From assembly GCF_900299525.1 (NCBI RefSeq), contig NZ_OMKA01000001.1, positions 124,001-188,000 on the forward strand: DNA of 64,000 nucleotides, read 5' to 3'. This document shows positions 16,867 to 24,412 of the stretch, piece after piece (the first letter of the stretch is position 1; every line of letters begins with the position of its first letter). The notes under the pieces are model-generated. The model ran no database searches and had not been told where the DNA came from. It was given only the letters and a program-made list of their open reading frames with translations. This DNA is from Aquimarina sp. Aq78. GTDB taxonomy: Bacteria; Bacteroidota; Bacteroidia; Flavobacteriales; Flavobacteriaceae. A program made the position numbers and the translations under genes.

Positions 16867-17508
16867 TTAGAATTTATATGCTAATCCAAAATTAATATGC
16901 TCAAAATCAAACCCTACTATAATTTCATCGGTGGATTTTTCTCCTTTATCAGCTTTCATGGATTCATAAGATATAGCTCCCCATAAAGCTTCAATAGCAA
17001 AATGATCATTCAAGAAATATGTTAATCCAGGAGTGAGTCCAATTTTATACCCTTTTTCTCTATTTTTAAGCCCATTTCTTTCTATATCTGCTGTAAGGTA
17101 ATCTACTCCAAGTTCACCAAAAAGAGAGAATTTATGACCTGGAGTAAAATCATATCGACCAAATACTCCGATAAGTCCATGATGAGATTTAATTTCTTCT
17201 TCTCCTTCTTCTTCTTTTTCACTTTCGTATCCAAATTTTACACCTCCAGTTACAGTTTCGGAAATAAGATAACCTACTCTGGTAAATACATCTAACATAA
17301 TATCTTTATGCTCTTCTCCTTCGTTTTTAATTGTTTTGGAATCAAATCCAAACAAAGCAGAAACAAATACATCTCCTTGCTCAAACTCTCCTTTTTTATC
17401 GTAATCTTTAGCAAAATGATGCTCTTTTGTAGCATTATTATGACGTTCTTGAGCATTAGCAAAAGAGAAAGATGCTATTGTGATTATTAGTAATAGTATT
17501 TTTTTCAT
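16867..17508 (-). CDS. Outer membrane beta-barrel protein
   Basis: A signal peptide (residues 1-19, ending FANAQ) is followed by a chain of alternating amphipathic strands ending in the aromatic terminus HINFGLAYKF, typical of OmpA-type or OMP_b-brl barrels inserted by BamA. A run of glutamates (SEKEEEGEEEIKSHHG) probably forms an extracellular loop. The length of 213 residues suits an eight-stranded barrel. No substrate can be proposed. It lies downstream of the PilJ-domain gene in the same direction. Confidence 0.8.
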   Translation of the reverse strand: MKKILLLIITIASFSFANAQERHNNATKEHHFAKDYDKKGEFEQGDVFVSALFGFDSKTIKNEGEEHKDIMLDVFTRVGYLISETVTGGVKFGYESEKEEEGEEEIKSHHGLIGVFGRYDFTPGHKFSLFGELGVDYLTADIERNGLKNREKGYKIGLTPGLTYFLNDHFAIEALWGAISYESMKADKGEKSTDEIIVGFDFEHINFGLAYKF

Positions 17509-17653
17509 GAATTAGTATTTTTAAAATAGTTGAGTTATTATTTTCTTTTATGTTATCAGGATCTGAAATGATATTTCATACCAGAAGATCCGTATCATTT
17601 TATTTTTATTTGGTTTAAGAGTGGGATGTTAATCTTTAGAATTTTTCAAAGCA

Positions 17654-17673
17654 GTGCCTTGGGGATAAGGCAC
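17654..17673. other. Intergenic hairpin
   Basis: GTGCCTT at 17654-17660 and AAGGCAC at 17667-17673 form a seven-pair stem between the PilJ-domain gene and the outer-membrane barrel gene. It lacks a T-tract on the minus strand, so it may be a weak terminator or an mRNA-processing element. Confidence 0.3.
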
Positions 17674-17757
17674 GTTAGATTGCTTGATAATATTGATGTT
17701 TCACAAGATTAATTTGGTGTTGACATGTTGTTTACGCAAAGGAAAGGAAGGGAACAA

Positions 17758-18624
17758 TTACAATTTTGTATGCTCGTATAAGGTCGTTATTTCATTATAC
17801 GCTCTGGTAAGTTTATTAGAAATATCATAAATTTCTTTATGTTGATATCCTTGTTTTCCTAGTTTACCTTGTTTTATAAATTCCCATATCGTTAATGCAT
17901 TTGCAATTTTTTCGTCTGTTTCTGCATTATCAAAATCTGAAAGGAGTAATGGTGTATTCATTCCGTCTATTTCATTGTATATGTTTTTCAACATTTGTTC
18001 AGAATTTTTGTCTTTTAGTGTAGGGTGATTTGCCAAATAATATAAAGCAAGTCTTTGTGCAAGCATACGTTGTCTTCCCGATACGGTTATGATTTTTTTA
18101 AGCTCAATATCTTTTTCGTTATAAGATTCATCATTTGCTAGCCCTTTTGTAGCTTTATTTGCATTTTTGGATTCTATTGCAATCGAGCGAACAACATTTT
18201 CTGTTTCTTTAAGCAAATCTGTATTCAAGTTTAATATTTTTTTGGCATCATCAAAATTTGGAGTGCTTTCTATATGTTTTTTAAATGTGGCCCATAGATT
18301 ACTAACTTTTTTAATTTTACTCTTTGTTACCTTATTGCTAGAATTTTTAGATAAAATTTCATTCTGTTTTTCAAAAATGATTTTACTTGTCATGAGATCT
18401 CTTGAAGCTTTATCATCATCAGAGTTCTCTACCATATATAAATAATCTTTGGCCATTTTTTGAATTAACATGCCTTGTTTCTCCGATATGTTAATAGCTT
18501 TATTATAAGTCATCACACCGTATTTTGGCTTAGATTGGGCATTAATTGTAGACAAACCCAATGTCATTATTCCTAGTATAAACAGTATATACGTTGATTT
18601 AGTAGTTAAATAATTATGTCTCAT
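17758..18624 (-). CDS. Secreted PilJ/NarX-type sensor domain protein
   Basis: After a signal peptide (about residues 1-30) the protein contains two related helical modules. The first holds NISEKQGMLIQKMAKDYLYM and the second SGRQRMLAQRLALYYLA, which resemble the N-terminal domain of PilJ and the P-box of nitrate sensors NarX/NarQ. Normally this domain is the periplasmic part of a chemoreceptor or kinase; here there is no transmembrane or signalling domain after it, so it is a free periplasmic or surface protein of 288 residues. It lies divergent from a two-component system that might sense it or control it (inference). Confidence 0.75.
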   Translation of the reverse strand: MRHNYLTTKSTYILFILGIMTLGLSTINAQSKPKYGVMTYNKAINISEKQGMLIQKMAKDYLYMVENSDDDKASRDLMTSKIIFEKQNEILSKNSSNKVTKSKIKKVSNLWATFKKHIESTPNFDDAKKILNLNTDLLKETENVVRSIAIESKNANKATKGLANDESYNEKDIELKKIITVSGRQRMLAQRLALYYLANHPTLKDKNSEQMLKNIYNEIDGMNTPLLLSDFDNAETDEKIANALTIWEFIKQGKLGKQGYQHKEIYDISNKLTRAYNEITTLYEHTKL

Positions 18625-18650
18625 TTTTATTGTTTTTAAGTATTTAAATA

Positions 18651-19007
18651 TTAGTATTCTTCAAGAATTAATTTTGTAATTTTCTTATCAGGAGATAATC
18701 CTAGAATTAGAATCAAAGAAGTATTTTCGAACTCTGTTAGATACCTTTTTGCTTTGTCTTCATCTAATAAAAAAGAAGAAGCTCCCATTGGCCCTTTTTT
18801 TGATTGGTTTTCAGAAATGAATTGTTTTACTTTTTCAATTGTAAATGTCGATTGTAATTGGGGGGAGAACGTATCAAAAATCTTTTTAGAATCTTTTGCG
18901 TTGTATGCATCCGTTACTTCGGTGATTACTTTTTGATAATCCTCTTGGGTTTGCGAAAAGCTTATTTGCAAAAAAAGAAATAAGATTAGGCTAAGTATTT
19001 TTTTCAT
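18651..19007 (-). CDS. Secreted DUF3887-like protein
   Basis: A short signal peptide (residues 1-18, ending ISFSQ) precedes about 100 residues with the pattern AYNAKDSKKIFDTFSPQLQSTFT and a final strand KKITKLILEEY. This matches small NTF2-like domains of the DUF3887 type, which occur in secreted proteins of Gram-positive bacteria and Bacteroidota. No catalytic residue is evident. It is probably the first gene of an operon with the PilJ-domain gene 27 bases downstream, transcribed from the promoter region shared with the divergent response regulator. Confidence 0.65.
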   Translation of the reverse strand: MKKILSLILFLFLQISFSQTQEDYQKVITEVTDAYNAKDSKKIFDTFSPQLQSTFTIEKVKQFISENQSKKGPMGASSFLLDEDKAKRYLTEFENTSLILILGLSPDKKITKLILEEY

Positions 19008-19097
19008 AGCATTTAAATTATGGTTTAACCATTTTATAACTACGGTTAAATGATTGTTTTCTAACCGATTTGTTTTATTGGGTGCGAAAGTAGAATT

Positions 19098-19141
19098 AGA
19101 ATCTGTAGAGAATTTGTGGAGAATCTGTAGGAAATCTGTAG
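19098..19141. promoter_or_regulatory. Four tandem 11-bp repeats, RR operator
   Basis: Four consecutive 11-base units follow the pattern RGAATCTGTAG (variants AGAATTTGTGG and GAAATCTGTAG), ending 185 bases before the response regulator start and about 90 bases from the divergent DUF3887-like gene. PhoB/OmpR-family regulators bind tandem direct repeats with an 11-base period, so this is a likely binding site for the adjacent regulator controlling both sides. Confidence 0.6.
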
Positions 19142-19326
19142 ACGTTGTTTTTATTCTATTTTTCGAAGTAATTGACTGAAAAACAAGTGAGTAATAAAGT
19201 TTTTTTTAAACCATAAATTGACTTACTTTTTGAAAATGAATATTGTTTATAAAAACTTTTGCTTTCTGATAATTATTTGTTTCTTTAATTAAAGGTAATT
19301 GGAGTATTAAATTTAACCCGAAAGAA

Positions 19327-20004
19327 GTGAAAATTCTAATTATAGAAGATGAACATATGCTTGCCGAATCAATGGTACAATACCTCGAGAGAGAAGGATA
19401 CCAATGTGAATGGACAGATAACTTAGCGGCGGCAAAAGAAAAAAGCTGGGATTATGAATATGATTGCCTGGTTGTTGATATTAATCTTCCCGATGGTAGT
19501 GGCCTTGATGTTATCAAACAGGTTAAAGAAATGAGATCAAAATCAGGAATTATTATCGTATCTGCCCGTAATGCTATTGATGATAGGATTTATGGCCTTG
19601 ATATTGGAGCAGATGATTATCTTACTAAGCCATTTGATCTTGCAGAGCTAAATGCACGTATAAAGGCAATTATACGCAGACGAAATTTTGATGCACAAAA
19701 TACGATTACCTTTAATGAAATTGAAGTGTGCCCTTATGAAATGAGTGTTAAAGTAAATAACAAAACTCTCAAACTTACTAAAAAGGAATATGACCTGATG
19801 TTATATTTTATCTCGAATCCAAATCGTGTAATTCCCAAAGGATCTATTGCAGAACACCTCTGGGGAGATGAAATGGGGATCGCAGATTCGTATGATTTTA
19901 TATATTCTCATTTAAAAAACCTGAGAAAAAAAATTCTCGAACAAGGTGGTCAAGATTACATCCAAACGGTATACAGTGTAGGGTATAAATTTTCTGATCA
20001 ATGA
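19327..20004 (+). CDS. PhoB/OmpR-family response regulator
   Basis: The receiver domain (residues 1-115) has the acidic pair in IIEDEH, the phosphoacceptor Asp in CLVVDINLPDGSG and the Lys in DYLTKPFDLAEL. The C-terminal winged helix (about 128-222) carries LTKKEYDLMLYFISNPNRVI and the recognition region SYDFIYSHLKNLRKKI with the YIQTVYSVGYKF ending. Translation starts at GTG. The stop overlaps the kinase start by four bases. Four 11-base direct repeats upstream are its probable operator. Confidence 0.92.
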   Translation: MKILIIEDEHMLAESMVQYLEREGYQCEWTDNLAAAKEKSWDYEYDCLVVDINLPDGSGLDVIKQVKEMRSKSGIIIVSARNAIDDRIYGLDIGADDYLTKPFDLAELNARIKAIIRRRNFDAQNTITFNEIEVCPYEMSVKVNNKTLKLTKKEYDLMLYFISNPNRVIPKGSIAEHLWGDEMGIADSYDFIYSHLKNLRKKILEQGGQDYIQTVYSVGYKFSDQ

Positions 20005-21263
20005 AACTACTAAGCTTATCCAATCGTTATTATTTTACAGGATTATTTATCGTATCCCTTATAGGAGGTTTATCTTCTTACTTTGTTATTAGACATACTG
20101 TAAATAGTGAGTTTAACGATAAATTATTTGCAGCAAAAGAAGAATTAGTAGATGAGCTTTATAGACATGATGAGTTATTGAGTAGTTATAGTCTAAATAT
20201 AGGTGATAATATTGTTATTCAAAAAGTAGATAGAGACCCAAAAATCCAAACATTTATAAAAGACACGGTATTGTTTAATGAATACCAAAATGAGGAGATG
20301 AACTATAGGCAGATCACCTTTTCTGATAAAGTGAAAGATACTTTTTATGTCTTTTCGATAACCAAATCATTACTTTCTTCAGAAGATTTAATACGAGGTG
20401 TTACGCAGGTTATTACTCTGATTACTGCTTTATTTTTTATAACAATGCTTGTATTGAGTAATATTGTTTCACAACGAATTTGGGTACCTTTTTATAATAC
20501 TCTAAGCCAGATAAAAGATTTTAATGTTAAGAAACCAAAACCACTGTCTTTTAGTGAAACTAATATATTGGAGTTTAGAGAATTAAATTCTACACTTGAA
20601 CTGATGACAAATCAAGTGACAAAGGATTATAAGAATTTGAAAGAATATACCGAGAATACTTCTCACGAAATACAAACTCCATTAGCTATTATTAAAAACA
20701 AAATGGAACTTTTAATGCAAGATAAAAATCTTTCTGAACAGCAAATATCCATTTTAGGACAAGTATATGAATCTACAGGAAGACTATCAAAACTTAAAGA
20801 TAACCTTTCGTTATTATCAAAAATTGATAACAATCAATTTATCGATACAACAAAACTAATAGTAGCAGAATACCTTAAAAAGAAAATAGGTAAGGTAAAA
20901 GAATTACTTGATATTAAAAGTATTGAAGTAACCTATGATTTTAAAGGAAACCCAGTGATAGAGATTAATGAAACAATGGCCTATGTATTGTTTAATAATT
21001 TGATTAGTAATGCCATAAAACATAATATAGAATCTGGAAAACTCGTAATGACACTTACCAATGAGTATTTTGAGATTAAAAACACAGGAAAGCCATTAGA
21101 GATACCAGAAGAAGAATTGTTTGGACGTTTTAAGAAATCTGGAAACAGACCTGATTCTAGTGGTCTTGGTTTGTCATTAGTATATAGAATTGTTGATTAC
21201 TACGACTTCTCTATAAGTTATAAAAATACTGATATTTGGCATAAAATTACACTTAAATTCTAA
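20001..21263 (+). CDS. Sensor histidine kinase
   Basis: A membrane kinase of 420 residues with two transmembrane helices (about 11-30 and 134-154) enclosing a periplasmic sensor of about 100 residues. The HisKA helix has the phosphorylated His in TSHEIQTPLAIIKNKMELL. The ATPase domain shows the N box NNLISNAIKHNI and the G2 box SSGLGLSLVYRIV. It is the partner of the response regulator it overlaps. The signal is unknown; the divergent genes for secreted and outer-membrane proteins suggest an envelope stimulus (inference). Confidence 0.9.
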   Translation: MKLLSLSNRYYFTGLFIVSLIGGLSSYFVIRHTVNSEFNDKLFAAKEELVDELYRHDELLSSYSLNIGDNIVIQKVDRDPKIQTFIKDTVLFNEYQNEEMNYRQITFSDKVKDTFYVFSITKSLLSSEDLIRGVTQVITLITALFFITMLVLSNIVSQRIWVPFYNTLSQIKDFNVKKPKPLSFSETNILEFRELNSTLELMTNQVTKDYKNLKEYTENTSHEIQTPLAIIKNKMELLMQDKNLSEQQISILGQVYESTGRLSKLKDNLSLLSKIDNNQFIDTTKLIVAEYLKKKIGKVKELLDIKSIEVTYDFKGNPVIEINETMAYVLFNNLISNAIKHNIESGKLVMTLTNEYFEIKNTGKPLEIPEEELFGRFKKSGNRPDSSGLGLSLVYRIVDYYDFSISYKNTDIWHKITLKF

Positions 21264-21265
21264 TG

Positions 21266-21925
21266 CTAAATACGAGTACTCAACCATTCTTTAAATTGAT
21301 AAAAATTCTGTGGCGCTACACCATGACCTACCGGAAATTCATTTAATGGACTTGTTATACCAAGTTCTGAAAGTAAGATAGGAGCTTTACGTGCCCAATC
21401 CACAGGAATTACTTGGTCTACATTACCATGAGAACAATATAGATTAAGCTTAGAAAAGTCATTTGTCTTGTAACTATCGGCTAAGATATCTTCATTAATG
21501 TATCCACTTAGTGCAATTACATTTTTTACCTTTTGAGGGTAGGAGAGTGCAACTGCGTAACTAAGGATAGTTCCCTGGCTAAATCCAAGAAGAGTAACAT
21601 TATCTTTATCCAAATCATAAGCATTTACAGCTTCATCAATAAAACCAGCAATTTTATCTCTGGATTCGATAGCCTGTTTATCATCACTAAATTTTCCTTG
21701 GCTGTCATCAAAGTAGATTGCGTACCATGCATTACCGTATGGTTGCATAGAATAAGGTGCCCGTACCGAGATAATGAATAATTCCTCTTGTAATTCTGTA
21801 GCAAAAGAAAAAAGATCATTTTCATCACTACCATACCCATGAAACATGAATAGAACAGGAGTCTTTTCTTTTTTTATTGTTGGTTCTTTGATGATATGGT
21901 GTAGTGATAATGTTTTGGCTTGCAT
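21266..21925 (-). CDS. Carboxylesterase/phospholipase family hydrolase
   Basis: The 219-residue alpha/beta hydrolase resembles small cytosolic carboxylesterases (PF02230). It has the oxyanion segment FMFHGYGSDENDLF, the nucleophile elbow LLGFSQGTILSYA with its serine near residue 113, the acid in HGNVDQVIP and the catalytic His in FPVGHGVAP. No signal peptide is present. Its stop nearly meets the convergent kinase stop. The upstream peptidase-like gene ends four bases before its start, so they are probably cotranscribed. Confidence 0.85.
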   Translation of the reverse strand: MQAKTLSLHHIIKEPTIKKEKTPVLFMFHGYGSDENDLFSFATELQEELFIISVRAPYSMQPYGNAWYAIYFDDSQGKFSDDKQAIESRDKIAGFIDEAVNAYDLDKDNVTLLGFSQGTILSYAVALSYPQKVKNVIALSGYINEDILADSYKTNDFSKLNLYCSHGNVDQVIPVDWARKAPILLSELGITSPLNEFPVGHGVAPQNFYQFKEWLSTRI

Positions 21926-21929
21926 AGTT

Positions 21930-22739
21930 TTATTTTAATTGTATATGTATATGATCATCATGCCGTACAGCCTGGCATCCATGAAATCGTATTTTGGCAC
22001 TTTGTACCTTTAATCTATTCTTAAGATGTGGTTCTATAAAGACTTTCTCTATCTGTTTTTGTTTTACGATTGCCAAAAGTAAATCTTTTGTAGCTTTTTT
22101 TGAAAGTTTTAGCCCTTTGTTTATAGTTCCAAAAGTTATATACTTTGTAAAATCGTACTGCCAGTTTCCTTTTTGTTTACAAACTAAGGTTTGATTATAT
22201 TCTTGTTTAGTAGGGGATTCAAATACCCCATAGCCACTAATTGAAGGTTTTTTATTGGTAATCTGATAATTATGATCTTGGTAAATAAATGAGATGTCGA
22301 TTTTTTTTCCATCATTATGACTTAAATGTGGAAGTAATGGAAATCCATTTATAAATGGAAAATTTGCATCTAGATATATTAATATAACTCCTGGATTAGA
22401 GTGCTGAACCAAACTTGAGGTTTTTTCTAATACAGTATAGAGCCTTGGGTGTACATAATTCCTATTCAAAAATTTTGTGATAAAACTGTGGGCTTTTATT
22501 TGTGTAGTATCTTTTATTTTTTCTCTACCAAATAATGGAGCGATATATGGAACAATAAAAAATGTTATAAATATATAAGTGATAAGAAATATACCTAATT
22601 TTTTAAATCGATATTTTCGTACATTTCTTTTAACGAGCACTTCTGTAAGAATATATATAACCCCACCAATTTGAGTTAGAGCAGTTAAAAAAAGAAATAA
22701 TAAGAATTTGAAAACTAGTTTCGCTATTTTTTTGAACAT
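21930..22739 (-). CDS. Membrane-anchored LAS/M74-like murein peptidase
   Basis: Two N-terminal hydrophobic helices (about residues 9-32 and 47-68) anchor a periplasmic domain. That domain shows H-x6-D in SHNDGKKIDISF (H141, D148) and an H-x-H pair in RHDDHIHIQLK (H260/H263/H265) at the C-terminus. This order of zinc ligands, His-Asp then H-x-H, is that of the LAS superfamily (MepA, VanX, D-Ala-D-Ala peptidases); the HDDHIH motif is especially like MepA. Penicillin-insensitive murein endopeptidase activity is therefore plausible. The about 70 residues between the membrane helices and the first ligand are unfamiliar. Confidence 0.65.
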   Translation of the reverse strand: MFKKIAKLVFKFLLFLFLTALTQIGGVIYILTEVLVKRNVRKYRFKKLGIFLITYIFITFFIVPYIAPLFGREKIKDTTQIKAHSFITKFLNRNYVHPRLYTVLEKTSSLVQHSNPGVILIYLDANFPFINGFPLLPHLSHNDGKKIDISFIYQDHNYQITNKKPSISGYGVFESPTKQEYNQTLVCKQKGNWQYDFTKYITFGTINKGLKLSKKATKDLLLAIVKQKQIEKVFIEPHLKNRLKVQSAKIRFHGCQAVRHDDHIHIQLK

Positions 22740-22760
22740 AAAAAGGTTGGTTATAGCCTT

Positions 22761-23090
22761 CTATTTAATAAAACTAAACCATTCCTGAAAGTAAGGTCCC
22801 AAAATGGGAACTGTTTTTTGTTCTTCTCGTATTGCCAAGATAAGCCCAAAAACAATCAGCACGATACAGAAGATATAAAAAGCGAGATGAATCATTAGTG
22901 AGTCAAAAACATTAGCTAAAGCTATTAAAAGATAGAAACTGATCCACGAACCTAATGCTTGCCTGATATGAAAACTTGCAAACTGGTTTTTACTTTCCTG
23001 ATTCATGAAAAAAGCTATAATTGTACCAATAACGGTTATATATGAAACAATAGCCGCTGTTTTTCCTTGTTTTGCGTAGTCAGATTGCAT
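22761..23090 (-). CDS. DUF4870-like small membrane protein
   Basis: The 109 residues carry three hydrophobic helices (about 13-29, 44-62 and 69-87). The phrase NQESKNQFASFHIRQALGSWI matches the DUF4870 family pattern, in which a conserved Phe-His-x-x-Gln-Ala segment follows the first helix. The function of the family is unknown. It lies between the peptidase-like gene (21 bases) and the dihydroorotase homologue (68 bases), all on the same strand. Confidence 0.7.
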   Translation of the reverse strand: MQSDYAKQGKTAAIVSYITVIGTIIAFFMNQESKNQFASFHIRQALGSWISFYLLIALANVFDSLMIHLAFYIFCIVLIVFGLILAIREEQKTVPILGPYFQEWFSFIK

Positions 23091-23158
23091 GATTGTTGTA
23101 TTAGATTATTTAGTTTTACTACACTAGATCTTAATAAAGAATTAGTTGTGTAATAGAC

Positions 23159-24412
23159 TTATTTCAATATCATTTTTCCCTTAGCAATAATGCCATAAGG
23201 AGTTCCTTTTATAGATTTTCCTATAAAAGCACTATTTTTTGAAGAAGATATAACATGTTCTTCTGTAAAAGTGGTTTCATCCATAGGGCTAAATAGTGAT
23301 AAATCTGCTTTATTGCCTTTTTCAATGCTCTCACTTTCTATTTTGAAAATAGATTTACCTCTGGTAAGTAGTGCTATTGTTTGTTCAATATCCAATATGT
23401 TATTAAGAGTTCCAAAAGCACTTTCCAGCCCTGTTGTACCATATTTTGCATGATCAAATTCTACCTTTTTATGTTCTACATCTATTGGTTGATGATCACT
23501 GGTAATCATATCAATTGTACCATCCTTTATACCTTTTACTAAGGCATTTACATCTTTTTGTGTTCTTAATGGAGGGAGTACCTTATAATTAGTGTCGAAT
23601 GTAACCAATTCTTTATCGGTTAGAGTTAAATGATGAACGGTTGTACTACAGCTTACTTGTAATCCTTTTGCCTTAGCGTCTCGAATTAATTCTACTGATT
23701 TTGCTGTCGAAATTGTAGGGATGTGTAAGGTGCCCCCGGTATATTCTAGTAGAAATAAATCCCGTGCAATCTGTAACTCTTCTGCTAAAGCAGGAATTCC
23801 TTTCAACCCTAATAAAGTACTTTGTTCTTCTTCATTAACCATTCCTTTTCCGGCAATATTATTTTCTTGAGGAAAAGATAGAACCAATCCGCCAAAATTT
23901 TGCGCATAGAGAAGAGCAATCTTTAATAAATTAGGGTTTTGAATGGCTTTTTTATAATCACCAAAGGCGATAGCACCTGCCTGTTGCATATCATATAACT
24001 CTGCCATATCTATTCCCTTAGATTGTATTGTCAAAGCTCCGATAGGATATAGGGATACTGCACTATTTTGGGATTTTCCTTTCAGAAAACCTACAGAAGT
24101 ACTATTGTCGGTTATAGGAAATGTGTTTGGATGTAATGCTATAGCTGTGAAACCACTTTTTGCAGCTACTTGTAAACCGTGATCGATAGTTTCACGTTCT
24201 TCGTATCCTGGTTCACCAAAACTTACACTACTATCAAACCATCCTTGCGAGATGTGTAAGTTGTCTAATGTAACTTCTTCAACATGATCCGAGGCCTTGA
24301 TTGTTGTATTAATATCTGTAATTATCCCGTTTTCGATCAAGATATCAACTGTTTGACGATGAAAGGGAGACTTTGGATCAATTACAGTAGCAGCCTTTAA
24401 TAAGAAATTCAT
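23159..24412 (-). CDS. Dihydroorotase homologue lacking metal ligands
   Basis: By length (417) and overall pattern it is a dihydroorotase of the amidohydrolase superfamily. However, the canonical D-x-H-x-H-x-R-x-P-G site is GWFDSSVSFGEPGY here: both metal-binding His are Ser (S62, S64). In GGTLHIPTISTAKSV the His expected before the STA triplet is Thr. The MITSDHQPID segment with the general Asp remains. It is thus probably a non-catalytic homologue, like the PyrC-like subunits that support aspartate transcarbamoylase in some bacteria. Such forms are common in flavobacterial genomes beside a true enzyme. Its start overlaps the BatA-like gene by four bases. Confidence 0.85.
   Translation of the reverse strand: MNFLLKAATVIDPKSPFHRQTVDILIENGIITDINTTIKASDHVEEVTLDNLHISQGWFDSSVSFGEPGYEERETIDHGLQVAAKSGFTAIALHPNTFPITDNSTSVGFLKGKSQNSAVSLYPIGALTIQSKGIDMAELYDMQQAGAIAFGDYKKAIQNPNLLKIALLYAQNFGGLVLSFPQENNIAGKGMVNEEEQSTLLGLKGIPALAEELQIARDLFLLEYTGGTLHIPTISTAKSVELIRDAKAKGLQVSCSTTVHHLTLTDKELVTFDTNYKVLPPLRTQKDVNALVKGIKDGTIDMITSDHQPIDVEHKKVEFDHAKYGTTGLESAFGTLNNILDIEQTIALLTRGKSIFKIESESIEKGNKADLSLFSPMDETTFTEEHVISSSKNSAFIGKSIKGTPYGIIAKGKMILK

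Noticed and set aside
17758..18624. Chemoreceptor assignment from PilJ-like motifs
   Set aside because: No transmembrane or signalling domain after the sensor region; described as a stand-alone sensor-domain protein.
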